42,098 nt of DNA, from NCBI RefSeq assembly GCF_001076885.1, contig NZ_JVDT01000036.1, positions 1-42,098 on the forward strand, in the 5' to 3' direction. This document shows, in pieces, positions 8,099 through 17,900 of the stretch (its first letter is position 1; the number at the start of each line of letters is the position of its first letter). The notes under the pieces were generated by a model. It saw only the letters and a list, made by a program, of their open reading frames with translations. It was not told where the DNA came from and did no database searches. Source of the DNA: Bacillus sp. 522_BSPC (GTDB lineage: Bacteria; Bacillota; Bacilli; Bacillales; Cytobacillaceae). The translations under genes were made by a program, and so were the position numbers.

Positions 8099-8524
8099 TT
8101 GCCGACACCTAGTATGGAAGACTATATTGAACGCATTTACAACCTAATTGAAGATAAAGGATATGCAAGAGTATCAGATATTGCGGAAGGCTTATCTGTA
8201 CATCCCTCCTCTGTGACAAAAATGGTTCAGAAATTGGATAAGGATGAATATCTTGTTTATGAAAAATATAGAGGCTTGGTTTTAACACCAAAAGGAAAAA
8301 AAATCGGTAAACGCTTAGTATACAGACATGAACTCTTAGAACAATTACTTAGAATTATCGGAGTAAAAGAAGAGAATATTTATGAAGATGTGGAAGGAAT
8401 AGAGCATCATTTAAGCTGGGATTCTATTGATCGAATTGGTGATTTAGTTCAATTTTTTGAGGAAAATCCAGAGTATACGAAAGTATTAAAAATAATTCAG
8501 CAAAAAAATGATTCGCTAGAATAA
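8099..8524 (+). CDS. mntR: manganese-dependent transcriptional regulator MntR
   Basis: A DtxR-family repressor of 141 aa that shuts off Mn uptake genes and activates Mn efflux when loaded with Mn(II). The N-terminal winged helix contains [22 protein letters not shown]. All six binuclear metal ligands known from B. subtilis MntR are at the same positions: Asp8, Glu11, His77, Glu99, Glu102 and His103. The SH3 domain of larger DtxR proteins is absent, as expected for MntR. The start is TTG at 8099, seven bases after AAAGGAGGGG. A Mn regulator is notable given the TerC-type (Mn exporter) gene 17 kb away, although no operator is visible there. Confidence 0.95.
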   Translation: MPTPSMEDYIERIYNLIEDKGYARVSDIAEGLSVHPSSVTKMVQKLDKDEYLVYEKYRGLVLTPKGKKIGKRLVYRHELLEQLLRIIGVKEENIYEDVEGIEHHLSWDSIDRIGDLVQFFEENPEYTKVLKIIQQKNDSLE

Positions 8525-8527
8525 AGA

Positions 8528-8596
8528 AAGGGTAATTCTCTCTAGGTATATGCTAAAGCAGCATGATGCCGACAGAGAATTGCCCTTATTTTTTTT
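8528..8596 (+). terminator. bidirectional terminator mntR / DUF3892 gene
   Basis: AAGGGTAATTCTCT (8528-8541) pairs with AGAGAATTGCCCTT (8574-8587) with one mismatch, followed by ATTTTTTTT. A second small repeat (GCAGCATGATGC) lies in the loop. On the minus strand the stem is followed by TCTTTAT, so it can serve the convergent gene too. Confidence 0.8.
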
Positions 8597-8604
8597 GAAA
8601 GCAG

Positions 8605-8817
8605 TTAAAAGATAGATGGATAATTGTCAAAGCTATCTATAATGGAAAAAGATAAATCCTCTTCCTCTTGTACATTTTCAGTGATTTCTACCCCCTCTAT
8701 AACACCTGTTTCAATATCCATCAATGCTTTACGATAAGAAATAACTCTTCCGTTTGAAGTTTTAAAACTAATAATGTCTCCCATATAATTTCTTTCAACA
8801 GCGATAATTTTTTCCAT
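8605..8817 (-). CDS. DUF3892 family protein
   Basis: A 70-aa protein of the pattern IIAVERNYMGDIISFKT-NGRVISYRKALMDIETGVIEGVEI, which matches the small DUF3892 family of Firmicutes as I know it. The C-terminal 20 residues are acidic (EEEDLSF). No function is known for the family. The start ATG at 8817 is preceded by AGGAAGGAGCAAAGTAGA. It is divergent from the AIM24 gene, and the 198-base spacer holds an operator-like palindrome. Confidence 0.7.
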   Translation of the reverse strand: MEKIIAVERNYMGDIISFKTSNGRVISYRKALMDIETGVIEGVEITENVQEEEDLSFSIIDSFDNYPSIF

Positions 8818-8876
8818 TCTACTTTGCTCCTTCCTAGTAAATAGATAAATCTTATCCTTCTACTAAACAATAGTAT

Positions 8877-8888
8877 TTACAAATGTAA
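8877..8888. promoter_or_regulatory. operator-like palindrome TTACAAATGTAA
   Basis: The site consists of TTACA and TGTAA arms separated by two bases. It lies in the divergent region between the DUF3892 gene and the AIM24 gene, near a second dyad, TTTAC-N4-GTAAA (8915-8928). The TACA-N2-TGTA core is the half-site pattern recognised by BlaI/MecI/CopY-type repressors. No such repressor gene is in the window, so the assignment is only a suggestion. Confidence 0.3.
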
Positions 8889-9015
8889 GGGGAATTATCA
8901 TACTCTATTTTACATTTACAGTAGTAAATATATTTATTTCTACCCTATTTATATATTTTCATGCAACTTACTAGATGATATCCTTAAATTAACAATTTAT
9001 TGAAGAGGTGAGAGC

Positions 9016-9720
9016 ATGGGAAGATATGAATTAGAAGAATTCTTGGCAAAGACAGAGCAAAAAGATAAGAATGAGGGAGTTTTTGAGTTAGAAACAGAAA
9101 GAATGCTTGAAATAAATTTAGCGAGTCAAATATGGGCGAAAGCTGGAAGTATGGTGTCATATCGTGGAAATATTCGATTTACACGGGAAGGGATTTTGGA
9201 GCATGGTATAGGAAAGATGTTTAAGAAAGCACTTACAGGAGAAGGCGCTTCATTAATGAAAGCAGAAGGGAGTGGGAAGCTATATTTAGCAGACCAAGGA
9301 AAGAAAATTTCTATTTTGCATTTAAATGGAGATTCCATTTTTGTAAACGGTAATGATCTTCTCGCTTTTGAACCAACAATCAAATGGGATATCAAGCTAA
9401 TGAGAAGAATTGCAGGCATGCTTTCTGGTGGTTTATTTAATATAAATCTAACTGGAAGAGGAATGGTTGCGATAACATCTCATTACGAACCACTTACGCT
9501 ACGAGTTACTCCACATAACCCTGTTTTTACAGATCCGAATGCTACTGTTGCATGGTCTGGAAACTTGCAGCCAGAGTTTGTAACAGATATTTCGCTTAAA
9601 ACCTTTTTCGGAAGAGGAAGTGGAGAATCGATACAGATGAAATTTGCAGGAGAGGGATTTGTCGTTATTCAACCATATGAAGAAGTTTATTTTACAAGTG
9701 GTAGCAATAATAATGGCTAA
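9016..9720 (+). CDS. AIM24 family protein
   Basis: A 234-aa beta-rich protein of the AIM24 (TspO/mitochondrial biogenesis regulator-like) family. The conserved parts are VFELETERMLEINL, a Gly-rich middle section (GEGASLMKAEGSGKLYLAD), an NGNDLLAFEP segment and the C-terminal GEGFVVIQPYEE. It has no transmembrane helix or signal peptide. The molecular role of bacterial AIM24 proteins is unknown. The ATG has GAAGAGGTGAGAGC upstream. It is a single-gene unit closed by a strong terminator. Confidence 0.8.
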   Translation: MGRYELEEFLAKTEQKDKNEGVFELETERMLEINLASQIWAKAGSMVSYRGNIRFTREGILEHGIGKMFKKALTGEGASLMKAEGSGKLYLADQGKKISILHLNGDSIFVNGNDLLAFEPTIKWDIKLMRRIAGMLSGGLFNINLTGRGMVAITSHYEPLTLRVTPHNPVFTDPNATVAWSGNLQPEFVTDISLKTFFGRGSGESIQMKFAGEGFVVIQPYEEVYFTSGSNNNG

Positions 9721-9741
9721 ATTGGTTGGGAATGGCATAAT

Positions 9742-9787
9742 AGCGAGGGGGTTCGCGGGTCAATCGACTTCTACCCTCGCTTTTTTT
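9742..9787 (+). terminator. terminator of the AIM24 gene
   Basis: AGCGAGGG (9742-9749) pairs with CCCTCGCT (9774-9781), followed by TTTTTTT. It lies between the AIM24 gene and convergent metA. Confidence 0.85.
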
Positions 9788-9813
9788 GTATCTTCTTAAG
9801 CTAGCTCTCTATT

Positions 9814-10722
9814 TTATTTCCATTCGTAAGGTGTTTCTTGGTAGACATAATAGTTCAGCCAATTAGAAAACAATAAATGGGCATGTGAGCGCCAACTATT
9901 TAAGGGCTGCACACTCGGATCGTTATTTGGAAAATAATGCAGCGGAAGATGGATGTTTAATCCTTTTTCTTTATCCCTTTTATACTCCTCTGCTAATGTA
10001 ACAGAATCATATTCTAAGTGGCCAGTCACCATAATTTGTTTGCCACTATTTGCGCTAACGATAAAAGCTCCAGCGTCTTCTGAGGCAGATAATAGCTCTA
10101 AATCAGGATGTTCTTTAATTTCTTGTATCGATACATTTGTATGTCTTGAATGAGGGGCTAAAAAGCTATCATCAAAGCCGCGCATTAGCTTATCAGATGG
10201 ATTTAAAACATAGTGAGAATAAATTCCATAACATTTTTGATCTAATTTATATTTATTTATTCCAAAATGGTGATAAAGAGCTGCTTGGGCTCCCCAACAA
10301 ATATGGAGAGTAGAAGTAACATTAGTCTTTGACCATTCCATAATTTTCGTTAATTCTTCCCAATAATCGACTTCTTCAAAACTCATTAATTCTACAGGAG
10401 CTCCTGTGATAATCATACCATCGTATCTATTTGTTTTTATTGCCTCAAAGTTTCGATAAAATTGTTCAAGATGATATGGACTCGTATTTTTTGATTCATA
10501 GGAAGCTGTTCTTAAAAAGGAAATATTTACTTGTAAAGGCGTATTTCCGAGCAAGCGCAATATTTGAACCTCTGTTTTTTCTTTTTCAGGCATTAAGTTT
10601 AATATTAATATGTTTAATGGGCGAATATCCTGTGCTTTTGCCCGACCTTCATCCATAATAAATATATTTTCATCTTCTAGTATTTCTCGTGCTGGCAAAA
10701 GATGAGGGATTTTTATTGGCAT
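9814..10722 (-). CDS. metA: homoserine O-acetyltransferase (MetA family)
   Basis: A 302-aa enzyme that acylates homoserine in methionine biosynthesis. Catalytic Cys142 (HICWGAQ), His235 and Glu237 (GHLEYD) are present at the canonical positions. Residue 111 is Glu (GAPVE); work on the B. cereus enzyme showed that Glu at this site selects acetyl-CoA and Gly selects succinyl-CoA, so I predict the acetyl form. The start is the ATG at 10722, preceded by TTAGGAGGAGACATACCTAT and giving the usual MPIKIP N-terminus; a longer open frame to 10767 is discarded. A clear SigA promoter lies 130 bases upstream, leaving a leader of about 120 bases without a recognisable S-box. Confidence 0.93.
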   Translation of the reverse strand: MPIKIPHLLPAREILEDENIFIMDEGRAKAQDIRPLNILILNLMPEKEKTEVQILRLLGNTPLQVNISFLRTASYESKNTSPYHLEQFYRNFEAIKTNRYDGMIITGAPVELMSFEEVDYWEELTKIMEWSKTNVTSTLHICWGAQAALYHHFGINKYKLDQKCYGIYSHYVLNPSDKLMRGFDDSFLAPHSRHTNVSIQEIKEHPDLELLSASEDAGAFIVSANSGKQIMVTGHLEYDSVTLAEEYKRDKEKGLNIHLPLHYFPNNDPSVQPLNSWRSHAHLLFSNWLNYYVYQETPYEWK

Positions 10723-10851
10723 ATAGGTATGTCTCCTCCTAATAATCATCTTATTTTGTATTTCCATAGTAGAAATAGTAGTGTTACATAAAATGTTTGG
10801 TGTTTATATATGTTTGACGGTAGGAACTTTCTATAACCGATAACATAGCTT

Positions 10852-10880
10852 ATTATAAAATTGATTTGAATATGTCGCAA
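10852..10880 (-). promoter_or_regulatory. SigA promoter of metA
   Basis: On the minus strand, TTGCGA (10880-10875), 17-base spacer, TATAAT (10857-10852). The transcript should start near 10845, giving a leader of about 120 bases. Within it, CGG and CCG arms can form only a modest hairpin. Confidence 0.7.
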
Positions 10881-11010
10881 TCATAATGTTTGGAATTTTT
10901 TAAATGATAGCATATTTTCTATGTTTATATCGAAAATCTTTTATTAAGGGAATGCCATGGTAGTTGATACATGAAAGTGATTTTGTCGAAACGTGTACTT
11001 ATAACATGGT

Positions 11011-11028
11011 TTTTATTGTACAATAAAA
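11011..11028. promoter_or_regulatory. 18-bp perfect palindrome upstream of fhs
   Basis: TTTTATTGTACAATAAAA is its own reverse complement. It lies about 28 bases before the fhs ATG and 7 bases before an AAGG-type site. It could be a repressor operator. A TACAAT inside it could also act as a -10 box. No regulator is assigned. Confidence 0.4.
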
Positions 11029-11056
11029 TGGAAGGTTAAAATTGCAGAGGAAAATC

Positions 11057-12745
11057 ATGGAGGTAAAGAAAGAAATGAAATCTGACATCGAAATTGCTCA
11101 ACAAGCAGTAATGAAACCAATCATACATATTGCCGAGAAAATTGGCCTATCTGACGATGATATTGAATTATACGGAAAATATAAAGCGAAAATATCCTCA
11201 CAAGCCTTGATTGACTTGAAAAAAAATAAATCAGGTAAATTAATTCTTGTGACGGCTATTAATCCAACTCCTGCAGGGGAAGGGAAATCTACTGTGACAG
11301 TTGGTTTAGGCGACGCATTAAATAAATTGCAAAAAAAAGCAGTCATTGCCATGAGAGAACCCTCTTTAGGCCCCACAATGGGCATAAAAGGAGGAGCGGC
11401 AGGCGGCGGAAATGCCCAAGTGCTACCTATGGAAGATATTAACCTTCACTTTACTGGAGATCTTCATGCAATTACCACTGCTAATAATGCTTTGGCTGCA
11501 TTAGTTGATAACCATATTCATCAAGGCAATGAATGCCGCATTGATCAAAGAAGAATTGTATGGAAAAGAGCAGTCGATTTAAATGACCGTGCCTTAAGAA
11601 AAGTAGTAATCGGCTTAGGAGGTCCCTTACAAGGAGTACCTAGAGAAGATGGATTTGACATAACAGTCGCATCTGAAATTATGGCTGTATTATGTTTGGC
11701 AGCAGATATCACCGATTTAAAGAAACGATTATCCCAAATGGTTGTTGCCTATAATGTAGATAAAGAGCCAGTCACTGTTGGTGATTTGGGAGTAGAAGGG
11801 GCACTTACTTTATTGTTGAAAGATGCGATAAAGCCAAATTTAGTTCAAACGATTGAACATTCTCCAGCCATAATCCATGGGGGGCCATTTGCTAATATAG
11901 CCCATGGTTGTAATAGTGTCATCGCAACAACAACAGCTGCTAAATTAGGCGATTACGTAGTAACAGAAGCAGGATTTGGAGCAGATTTAGGTGCAGAGAA
12001 ATTTTTGAATATTAAGTCGAGAAATAAAGAGATAAACCCAGAAATTGTCGTTATTGTTGCAACGATTCGTGCATTAAAAATGCATGGAGGAGTTGCAAAA
12101 CAAGAACTCTCTTTAGAAAATACTGAAGCTTTAAAAACAGGCTTTGCAAATTTACAAAAGCATGTGGAGAGCATTCAAGAATTTGGTTTACCATTTGTTG
12201 TTGCGATTAATAAGTTCGTGACAGACACAGAGGCGGAAATTGAGGTACTGAAACAGCTTTGTGAACAAGCGCAAATTCCAGTTGCCTTAACAGAAGTGTG
12301 GGAAAATGGTGGAGATGGAGGTGTCGAATTAGCCAAAAAAGTGTTAGCTATATTGGAGCAAAAGGAACAAAAATTTGAACATATTTATCCATTAGATGCT
12401 TCTATCGAAGAAAAAATACATACAATTGCATCGAAAATTTATGGAGCAAAAAGTGTTGAATATTCTTCTAAAGCAAAAAAACAGATAGCAGACTTTGAAA
12501 AATATGGCTGGGCTAATCTTCCAATTTGTATGGCGAAGACACAATATTCTTTATCAGATGATCCTTCGTTAATTGGCAGACCACAAGGATTTTCGATTAC
12601 GATTCGTGAATTTAAGCCTTCTATCGGGGCAGGATTTCTCGTGGCACTTACCGGTGATGTTATGACAATGCCGGGATTACCAAAAAAACCCGCTGCCTTA
12701 AAAATGGATGTAGACGAGAACGGGAAAGCAATAGGGCTATTTTAA
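11057..12745 (+). CDS. fhs: formate-tetrahydrofolate ligase
   Basis: A 562-aa enzyme that makes 10-formyl-THF from formate, ATP and THF, feeding purine and formyl-methionine synthesis. The ATP-binding loop [10 protein letters not shown] (about residue 70), [16 protein letters not shown] and [11 protein letters not shown] are all family hallmarks. The C-terminus, [14 protein letters not shown], is also typical. I place the start at the ATG at 11057, with AGAGGAAAATC just upstream; this gives 562 aa, the length I recall for B. cereus Fhs. A TTG 15 bases earlier and an ATG 18 bases later are alternatives. The neighbour thyA-dfrA cluster also serves folate one-carbon metabolism but is 25 kb away. 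Confidence 0.95.
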   Translation: MEVKKEMKSDIEIAQQAVMKPIIHIAEKIGLSDDDIELYGKYKAKISSQALIDLKKNKSGKLILVTAINPTPAGEGKSTVTVGLGDALNKLQKKAVIAMREPSLGPTMGIKGGAAGGGNAQVLPMEDINLHFTGDLHAITTANNALAALVDNHIHQGNECRIDQRRIVWKRAVDLNDRALRKVVIGLGGPLQGVPREDGFDITVASEIMAVLCLAADITDLKKRLSQMVVAYNVDKEPVTVGDLGVEGALTLLLKDAIKPNLVQTIEHSPAIIHGGPFANIAHGCNSVIATTTAAKLGDYVVTEAGFGADLGAEKFLNIKSRNKEINPEIVVIVATIRALKMHGGVAKQELSLENTEALKTGFANLQKHVESIQEFGLPFVVAINKFVTDTEAEIEVLKQLCEQAQIPVALTEVWENGGDGGVELAKKVLAILEQKEQKFEHIYPLDASIEEKIHTIASKIYGAKSVEYSSKAKKQIADFEKYGWANLPICMAKTQYSLSDDPSLIGRPQGFSITIREFKPSIGAGFLVALTGDVMTMPGLPKKPAALKMDVDENGKAIGLF

Positions 12746-12767
12746 ATAAAGATAAATTTAGCAATCA

Positions 12768-12845
12768 AGTGCAAGTATTCGTTGCCAATAGTAGCTGCGT
12801 TATTTTTTTGTATGCTGCTATTGGGAAGTTTCTTGCGCTTTTTAA
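12768..12845 (+). terminator. long imperfect terminator hairpin after fhs
   Basis: Outer arms AAGTGCAAG (12768-12776) and CTTGCGCTT (12832-12840) enclose inner arms CCAATAGTAGC (12784-12794) and GCTGCTATTGG. Both pair with one G-U. A run of seven T lies in the loop and TTTTT overlaps the 3' end. It separates fhs from the next gene. Confidence 0.65.
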
Positions 12846-12867
12846 AAAGTAAAGAAGGAGAAAATGA

Positions 12868-13404
12868 ATGTTTGATCCCACTGCCTTTGAAAACATGAGA
12901 ACCGTAATGGAAGGCCTTATTTATGACAGTGATTTAGATGGGAAAATTGTCGTTTTAGACCGGAATGATTTATTTAATAGTAGTAAATTATCAAGAAATT
13001 ATACGATTACGTTTAGGTTGAAAAATCAGCAAAACGCAAAGTTAACATTCGAACTATCGGCTGATTTGCAAAATTTATCTGCAGAGCTACTGCCAAATAC
13101 AAACAAGGAAGCCTTAATTGGTGCGACTATTTATATTCACCTTTATTTACGCCATAAAAAGTCAGATATACTATATCATACCTTGCAAAATAAAGTCGAA
13201 GATATATGGGGAAAAGAGATGATGATTGTCCAGGAAATTAGTTATAATCCACTTAATGCTGATAAAATAGTAAATAATCATATTACTATTGATTTTAAAC
13301 GCTTCATTACCGAAGAACAAATAGATGATATGATCATTATGATGGAATTTATGGAAAAAACATTTCTTTCCCTTTACTCTGTTGATGCATTATTAACTGT
13401 ATAA
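12868..13404 (+). CDS. hypothetical protein, 178 aa
   Basis: I do not recognise this family. The protein looks soluble: no signal peptide or membrane segment, mixed alpha/beta composition, a central hydrophobic segment (ALIGATIYIHLYL) and a C-terminal Met- and Glu-rich amphipathic helix (DDMIIMMEFMEKTF). AAGAAGGAG precedes the ATG at 12868. An overlapping ATG four bases earlier runs straight into a stop. It is 12 bases upstream of the thiol peroxidase gene, so both are probably translated from one message. Confidence 0.7.
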   Translation: MFDPTAFENMRTVMEGLIYDSDLDGKIVVLDRNDLFNSSKLSRNYTITFRLKNQQNAKLTFELSADLQNLSAELLPNTNKEALIGATIYIHLYLRHKKSDILYHTLQNKVEDIWGKEMMIVQEISYNPLNADKIVNNHITIDFKRFITEEQIDDMIIMMEFMEKTFLSLYSVDALLTV

Positions 13405-13416
13405 GGAGATGATAAA

Positions 13417-13899
13417 ATGAATATTTATGATTTTGAAGTTAAAACAATGAATGGAGACTTACAATCATTAAGTAATTATAAAGAGAAAGTATTATTGATT
13501 GTAAATACAGCTAGTAAATGCGGCTTTACACCTCAATTTAAAGAATTACAAGAAATGTATCAAACGTATAAAGATAAGGGATTTTCTGTATTAGGATTTC
13601 CAAGCAATCAGTTTTTAAATCAGGATCCAGGAACAAACGAGGAGATTATGTCGTTTTGTGAAATAAACTATGGTGTAACATTTCCGATGTTTGCTAAAAT
13701 TGATGTAAATGGAAAAACGGCTGATCCACTATATCAATATTTAACAAAAGAATCACCTGGTACGCTCGGAGTAAAGGCGATTAAGTGGAATTTCACTAAA
13801 TTTTTAATTGATCAGGATGGAAAAGTTATTGGGCGATATGCACCAAATACAAAGCCATCCGAATTAAAAGAAGACATTGAAAAGCTATTGAATCATTAA
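13417..13899 (+). CDS. bsaA: glutathione peroxidase family thiol peroxidase (BsaA)
   Basis: A 160-aa thioredoxin-fold peroxidase that reduces hydroperoxides. The active-site set is Cys35 (ASKCGFTPQ), Gln65 (SNQF), and Trp124-Asn125 (KWNFTKFL). Cysteine replaces selenocysteine. Cys81, in the [12 protein letters not shown] stretch, sits where thioredoxin-dependent members of the family carry the resolving cysteine, so thioredoxin is the likely reductant rather than glutathione. AAGGAGATGATAAA precedes the ATG. The gene follows the 178-aa unknown gene with a 12-base gap and ends at a shared convergent terminator. Confidence 0.92.
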   Translation: MNIYDFEVKTMNGDLQSLSNYKEKVLLIVNTASKCGFTPQFKELQEMYQTYKDKGFSVLGFPSNQFLNQDPGTNEEIMSFCEINYGVTFPMFAKIDVNGKTADPLYQYLTKESPGTLGVKAIKWNFTKFLIDQDGKVIGRYAPNTKPSELKEDIEKLLNH

Positions 13900-13902
13900 A
13901 AT

Positions 13903-13966
13903 AAAAAAGGGATTCTGCTCGAAATTTAGTGGAGACGTAATTTTACTTCAAGAAAGGCAGAACCCC
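13903..13966. terminator. bidirectional terminator between bsaA and the MerR-like gene
   Basis: GGGATTCTGC (13909-13918) pairs with GCAGAACCCC (13957-13966), one mismatch. On the minus strand the stem is followed by TTTTTTATTTT, a strong U-tract; on the plus strand by GTTTCTTAT. Confidence 0.75.
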
Positions 13967-13991
13967 GTTTCTTATACATATTTTTACTCTA

Positions 13992-14585
13992 TTAACGATA
14001 AGAAAATAAGCGGATAAAACCTGATTTTTTTTGTTTCGTTTCCTTTTCGTTTATGAAATTTTGTTTTGTTTTTCTTGATTTAGCAAGATTATCTTCTTTA
14101 TCTTGGTGGATAATCGGATTTTCTAATCGTGTTATTTTTTTTTCTTGGCTGACAATATGTTCTTGCTGAAGTTCAATATGCTCCTGTTGTTTTTTTAATT
14201 GTTGCACTAATACTTGATTGAAATTTTTTTGAAGTTCTAATTCTTCTTTGATTGTTTGTAAATCTTGAAGAATTTTTTCCGTGGCATCGGTGGCAATTGG
14301 GATAGAGGTAGGGACAGGGCATGTAAGCTCATCTTCAATTTGTCTTAAAGACAGTTGCTTTTCATTTCGCAGTTGTTTCACCTTTACTAAAATATCCAAG
14401 CTTTTTTGATCAAAATAGCGATAGCCATTTTCTCCAATAATAACTGGGATAAGGGTTTTTAACTCTCTTAACCAGTTTCTTAGAACCCCAGGACCTTCAT
14501 CAATATATTCCGCTGCTTCTTTCACACTTAATAATTTTGTTTGTTCATCCTTAATAGAAAGTTCTTTTGTTTGTACACTTAACAT
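13992..14585 (-). CDS. MerR-type HTH protein with C-terminal coiled coil (DUF3967-like)
   Basis: A 197-aa protein. Residues about 15-85 form a MerR-like winged helix (LLSVKEAAEYIDEGPGVLRNW, then GYRYFDQKSLDILVKVKQLR). Residues 105-155 form a Gln/Glu-rich coiled coil with the repeated phrase QEHI. The C-terminus is strongly basic. No effector domain is present, so it may act in DNA organisation or as a repressor; similar two-part proteins (RacA-like, DUF3967) occur on Bacillus chromosomes and plasmids. The ATG at 14585 is preceded by GAGGGG; the in-frame GTG nine bases earlier has no site. The upstream 250 bases are shared with the divergent GNAT unit. Confidence 0.7.
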   Translation of the reverse strand: MLSVQTKELSIKDEQTKLLSVKEAAEYIDEGPGVLRNWLRELKTLIPVIIGENGYRYFDQKSLDILVKVKQLRNEKQLSLRQIEDELTCPVPTSIPIATDATEKILQDLQTIKEELELQKNFNQVLVQQLKKQQEHIELQQEHIVSQEKKITRLENPIIHQDKEDNLAKSRKTKQNFINEKETKQKKSGFIRLFSYR

Positions 14586-14836
14586 TCTACACACCCCTCA
14601 ATAATCATAATCAAAGCAAAACCATTGGCAAGAAGGACGTTTAAAGGCCTTGTCTTTATATCTTTCGAGAAAAGAGAAAAATATCCTTTGACGAGCTTTG
14701 TCTAGTTTTGTTGGATATCATATTTAATTATCAGAAAAATTATTATTGCAATATCTTTACAAACATTCTTAATAATAATACGATAAGAAAGGAACGTTGG
14801 AAAAACATTCCTATATTAATGAAAGGAGGAGGTACT
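14586..14836. other. divergent intergenic region before the GNAT operon
   Basis: About 250 AT-rich bases. TTGACG at 14688-14693 is a good -35 hexamer but the matching -10 is poor (TTGGAT at 17 bases). An open frame reaching back to 14708 is in frame with the micro-ORF but lacks a ribosome site and is unlikely to be translated. Confidence 0.4.
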
Positions 14837-14902
14837 ATGCGAAACCACAAAGAAGTATCGATGCAAACAAAAATTCAAAATAAGAGGGATGAGGGTTCTT
14901 AG
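14837..14902 (+). CDS. 21-aa micro-ORF / leader peptide coupled to the GNAT gene
   Basis: ATG at 14837 follows AAAGGAGGAGGTACT, one of the strongest ribosome sites in the window. The frame encodes 21 residues, rich in Lys, Arg, Asn and Gln and without hydrophobic segments. Its TAG stop overlaps the GTG start of the next gene by one base (TAGTG), the usual signature of translational coupling. It may be a leader peptide that boosts or gates translation of the big GNAT protein, or possibly a small peptide substrate. No Cys, Ser/Thr cluster or leader motif typical of RiPPs is seen. Confidence 0.55.
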   Translation: MRNHKEVSMQTKIQNKRDEGS

Positions 14903-17900
14903 TGGAAAAGATGCAGGATGAAACACAAACAATAAAAATCGTTAGCTATCATGATGGGCTTGCCAAAAGTGTTGCTGATATGTGGACAAAGAGTAAGGAA
15001 TCTTGGGGAGGTTCAGGTAAAACAGAGGAGCAAGTGCTCGAGCAGCAGCAAAGTTCCGATAATCTTGACACTTTCTTAGCTGTGTTGGGAGAAGAAGTGG
15101 TGGGATATTGCGGATTTTCTGTTTATAAGGAAGATGTTGGAGCGCTATATGTACCGTTGTTAAATGTTCGCCCAGATTATCATGGAAAGAAAATAGGTAA
15201 AAAGTTATTATTACATGCCCTTAACATGGCAATAGACAAAAAATGGCCAAGGCTTGATTTATATACATGGGCAGGTAACTTAAAGGCAGTTCCTTTATAT
15301 AAGCGCTGTGGTTTCTTTTGGGAGGATAACGATAAAAATACTCACTTAATGAACTTTATTCCAACTGTTCGCAATAATGAATTAATCAATCATTATTTAA
15401 AAGACATGGATTGGTATGATGATTTAAAAAGAAACCTGGAAATTAGACCAGATGGAGAAATTGTTCATGGATTTACACACTATGAATATGTTTGGCAAAA
15501 AGAACGGGAAAGTGTTGTAGTTAAATTCGAAAAAACAGGTAGAGGAATCAGCTATATTGAAACAAAGGATTTTCAGTTGGAATTAATAATGGAAAATCAT
15601 GAGTGTATAGAAGAAATAGAACAGCAAGTATCCTTGAAAATTAAAAATAAAGGAGCAAACCCAATTTCCTTGCAAGCTAGGGCTGATAATGATGGCAGAA
15701 TTAGCTGCAGTTTCTCCAACACATTTACAGTAAAGGAAAAGGAAGAGTTGATTGTTCCATTTCCTTTTGTAGTAAAGGTAGGAGAGGAGCCTGTAGAAGG
15801 GAAAACTTTCCCGTCGTTAAAAGTTGATCTCAGCATAAACGAATTGGAAACAAGTTTACAATTGGGGATATTGCCTAAGTCGCCAATTTCTATTGAGACA
15901 AAAGAAATAGATGCCATTTTAGCTAAAGGAATGAATACTTACTTAGATTTGGAACTCCAAAACAATTTAAACAAAGACATTAGCGCTAACCTAATGATAC
16001 CGATGAATAAACATATTCAATTTGATGGGGAGAAGTATTCTTTCACTCTGGCAAAAAAAGAGAAAAAGTGGATTAGAATTCCTGTTGAAGTGAAGAGTTG
16101 TGGCTGCTTTAAAGAATACTTTCAATGTGAAATGATGGGTAATGACAATAAGCTATTAAGTATTCAGAAAGAGATAACCCTTGCATTAAAAGGGATTGGT
16201 GAACAGTTTGTAGTGGAAAATGATAAGAGCTGGAAGGTATATAACGGTCCACATCAGCTTTCTATAAGTAAAGTTGATCACACAACGGAAATTGCTGATA
16301 CAGATTTCACTCTTTTTGCACCAGCAATCGGAAAGCCTTTTTCTAGTGAACTGTCTAAACTAAAGCCGTATTTGGTGAACACAGATAAAGCTGGAAACAG
16401 TATTGCAATAAAATTATTCTTTAAGTCTAGCGATTTTCCTGGTATGGAAATTATTTTAACGAATGAACTTTTTGCAGAAGGTTTAATAAAGCGTTTGGTA
16501 ACAATTAATAATAATAACTTGGTAGAAAAAGAAATAAGCCTACAAGAAACATTCTATGATTCTTGGCATAATTTATTTCTCCCTTTAAAAGGAGAAGTTG
16601 TGTCATTTTGTGAATTAAATACTGTACTTCCATTTGAAATCGCATCAAAGGATATAACGGGTAATTGGTATTTTTCTACTCCAACAGTGTTTCCTTTTGG
16701 AGTAGCATGGGATAAAGACGCTCGCATAAAAATGGATAATTGGAAAATGCATATAGAGTCTACACACTTCCTTCAATCAAATGAATCAGTCGATTTCCCC
16801 CCTATTTGCATAAATATCGGTGCTTATCGCAAATGGCAAGAATGGCAGCTAGCTGCGGAGGGAATGAAGGACGAACACAAAAGAAAAGTTGTAAAGGAAT
16901 TAATCATTGAATATAACGATGGAAATATGATTTGGGATAAAGATGAAGATGTTAAAGTATCTCTAAAAAACTTTAGAAATCAACCAATAATTGGTGATGC
17001 TACCTTTAGAATAAATCATAATAAGGTCGATTGCGTTCAGATCAATACAGAGCAATCAGAAGTTTACCGAGTAAACCATCAAAATGCCATACAATTAGGT
17101 CTAAATAAAATGACTACTACTATAGCGTCAGCAACAAAGGATATGGACACAGCTCATTTGTTTTTTGTTTCGAATCAAAAAGGGATAACTACACATCTTT
17201 TAGAAGAAGAAGGATTAGCTGTTTATCAGGTTTCCAACGGAGTAGTGACATTTAAAGCTTCTCCTGCCTATTATCCCGGTGTTTATTCCCTTGAAGCGAA
17301 CGGGAAACACTGGCTGGAGCACTCTTTTCCAAAACCGATTGCAAAAAGCTGGTGGAATCCGTGGTGTGGTGGCATAAAAAATGGTCCACCAGAGTTAAAT
17401 GTCTTTTCTTTATTAAAAGAACATACAATATGTGAGTTTACTAGTCTAAAGGATATCCATCACAATGTCTGGTCTGGAATAAAGCTGGAAACAACGATTA
17501 ATCATCATCAAAAATGGAAGGGTTTAAAGTATGTGCAATATTATGTAACAATGCCAGGCATACCGTTAGTTATTACATTTGTAGAAATAATGAATGATGC
17601 TGGAAAACGTATGGCGGAAGAAGATTGGCATACCAATCTATTTATGGCATGTAACGAGGAAGAAAAGTGTGTGCTTCATATAATGAGCGATTCGGTGGCA
17701 AATAAGCGATTTATCGTTGCTGACGAAGAGCAGGAAGCAAATGTAAAGGATAATTACTACTTATCATTAGGGGAAGATAAGTTTTACTTTATCACAAGTG
17801 AAGACGCAAAGGATGCAGAATATTATAGTAATAAAGATGCGATACAGTTAATTTCCTTTGACAAATGTAAAAGAAAAACAAACCGCCTATATACAGAACC

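Noticed and set aside
7926-8108. Minus-strand open frame between topB and mntR
   Set aside because: No ribosome site, overlaps the mntR start, composition of translated intergenic DNA.
10723-10851. SAM (S-box) or purine riboswitch in the metA leader
   Set aside because: The leader is about 120 bases and lacks the conserved helices; a short AGTTCCTACCG string is only superficially similar to purine aptamers.
14708-14836. N-terminal extension of the micro-ORF upstream of the GNAT gene
   Set aside because: The frame is open but has no ribosome site and an implausible composition (Asn, Ile, Tyr-rich); the ATG at 14837 has a near-perfect site.
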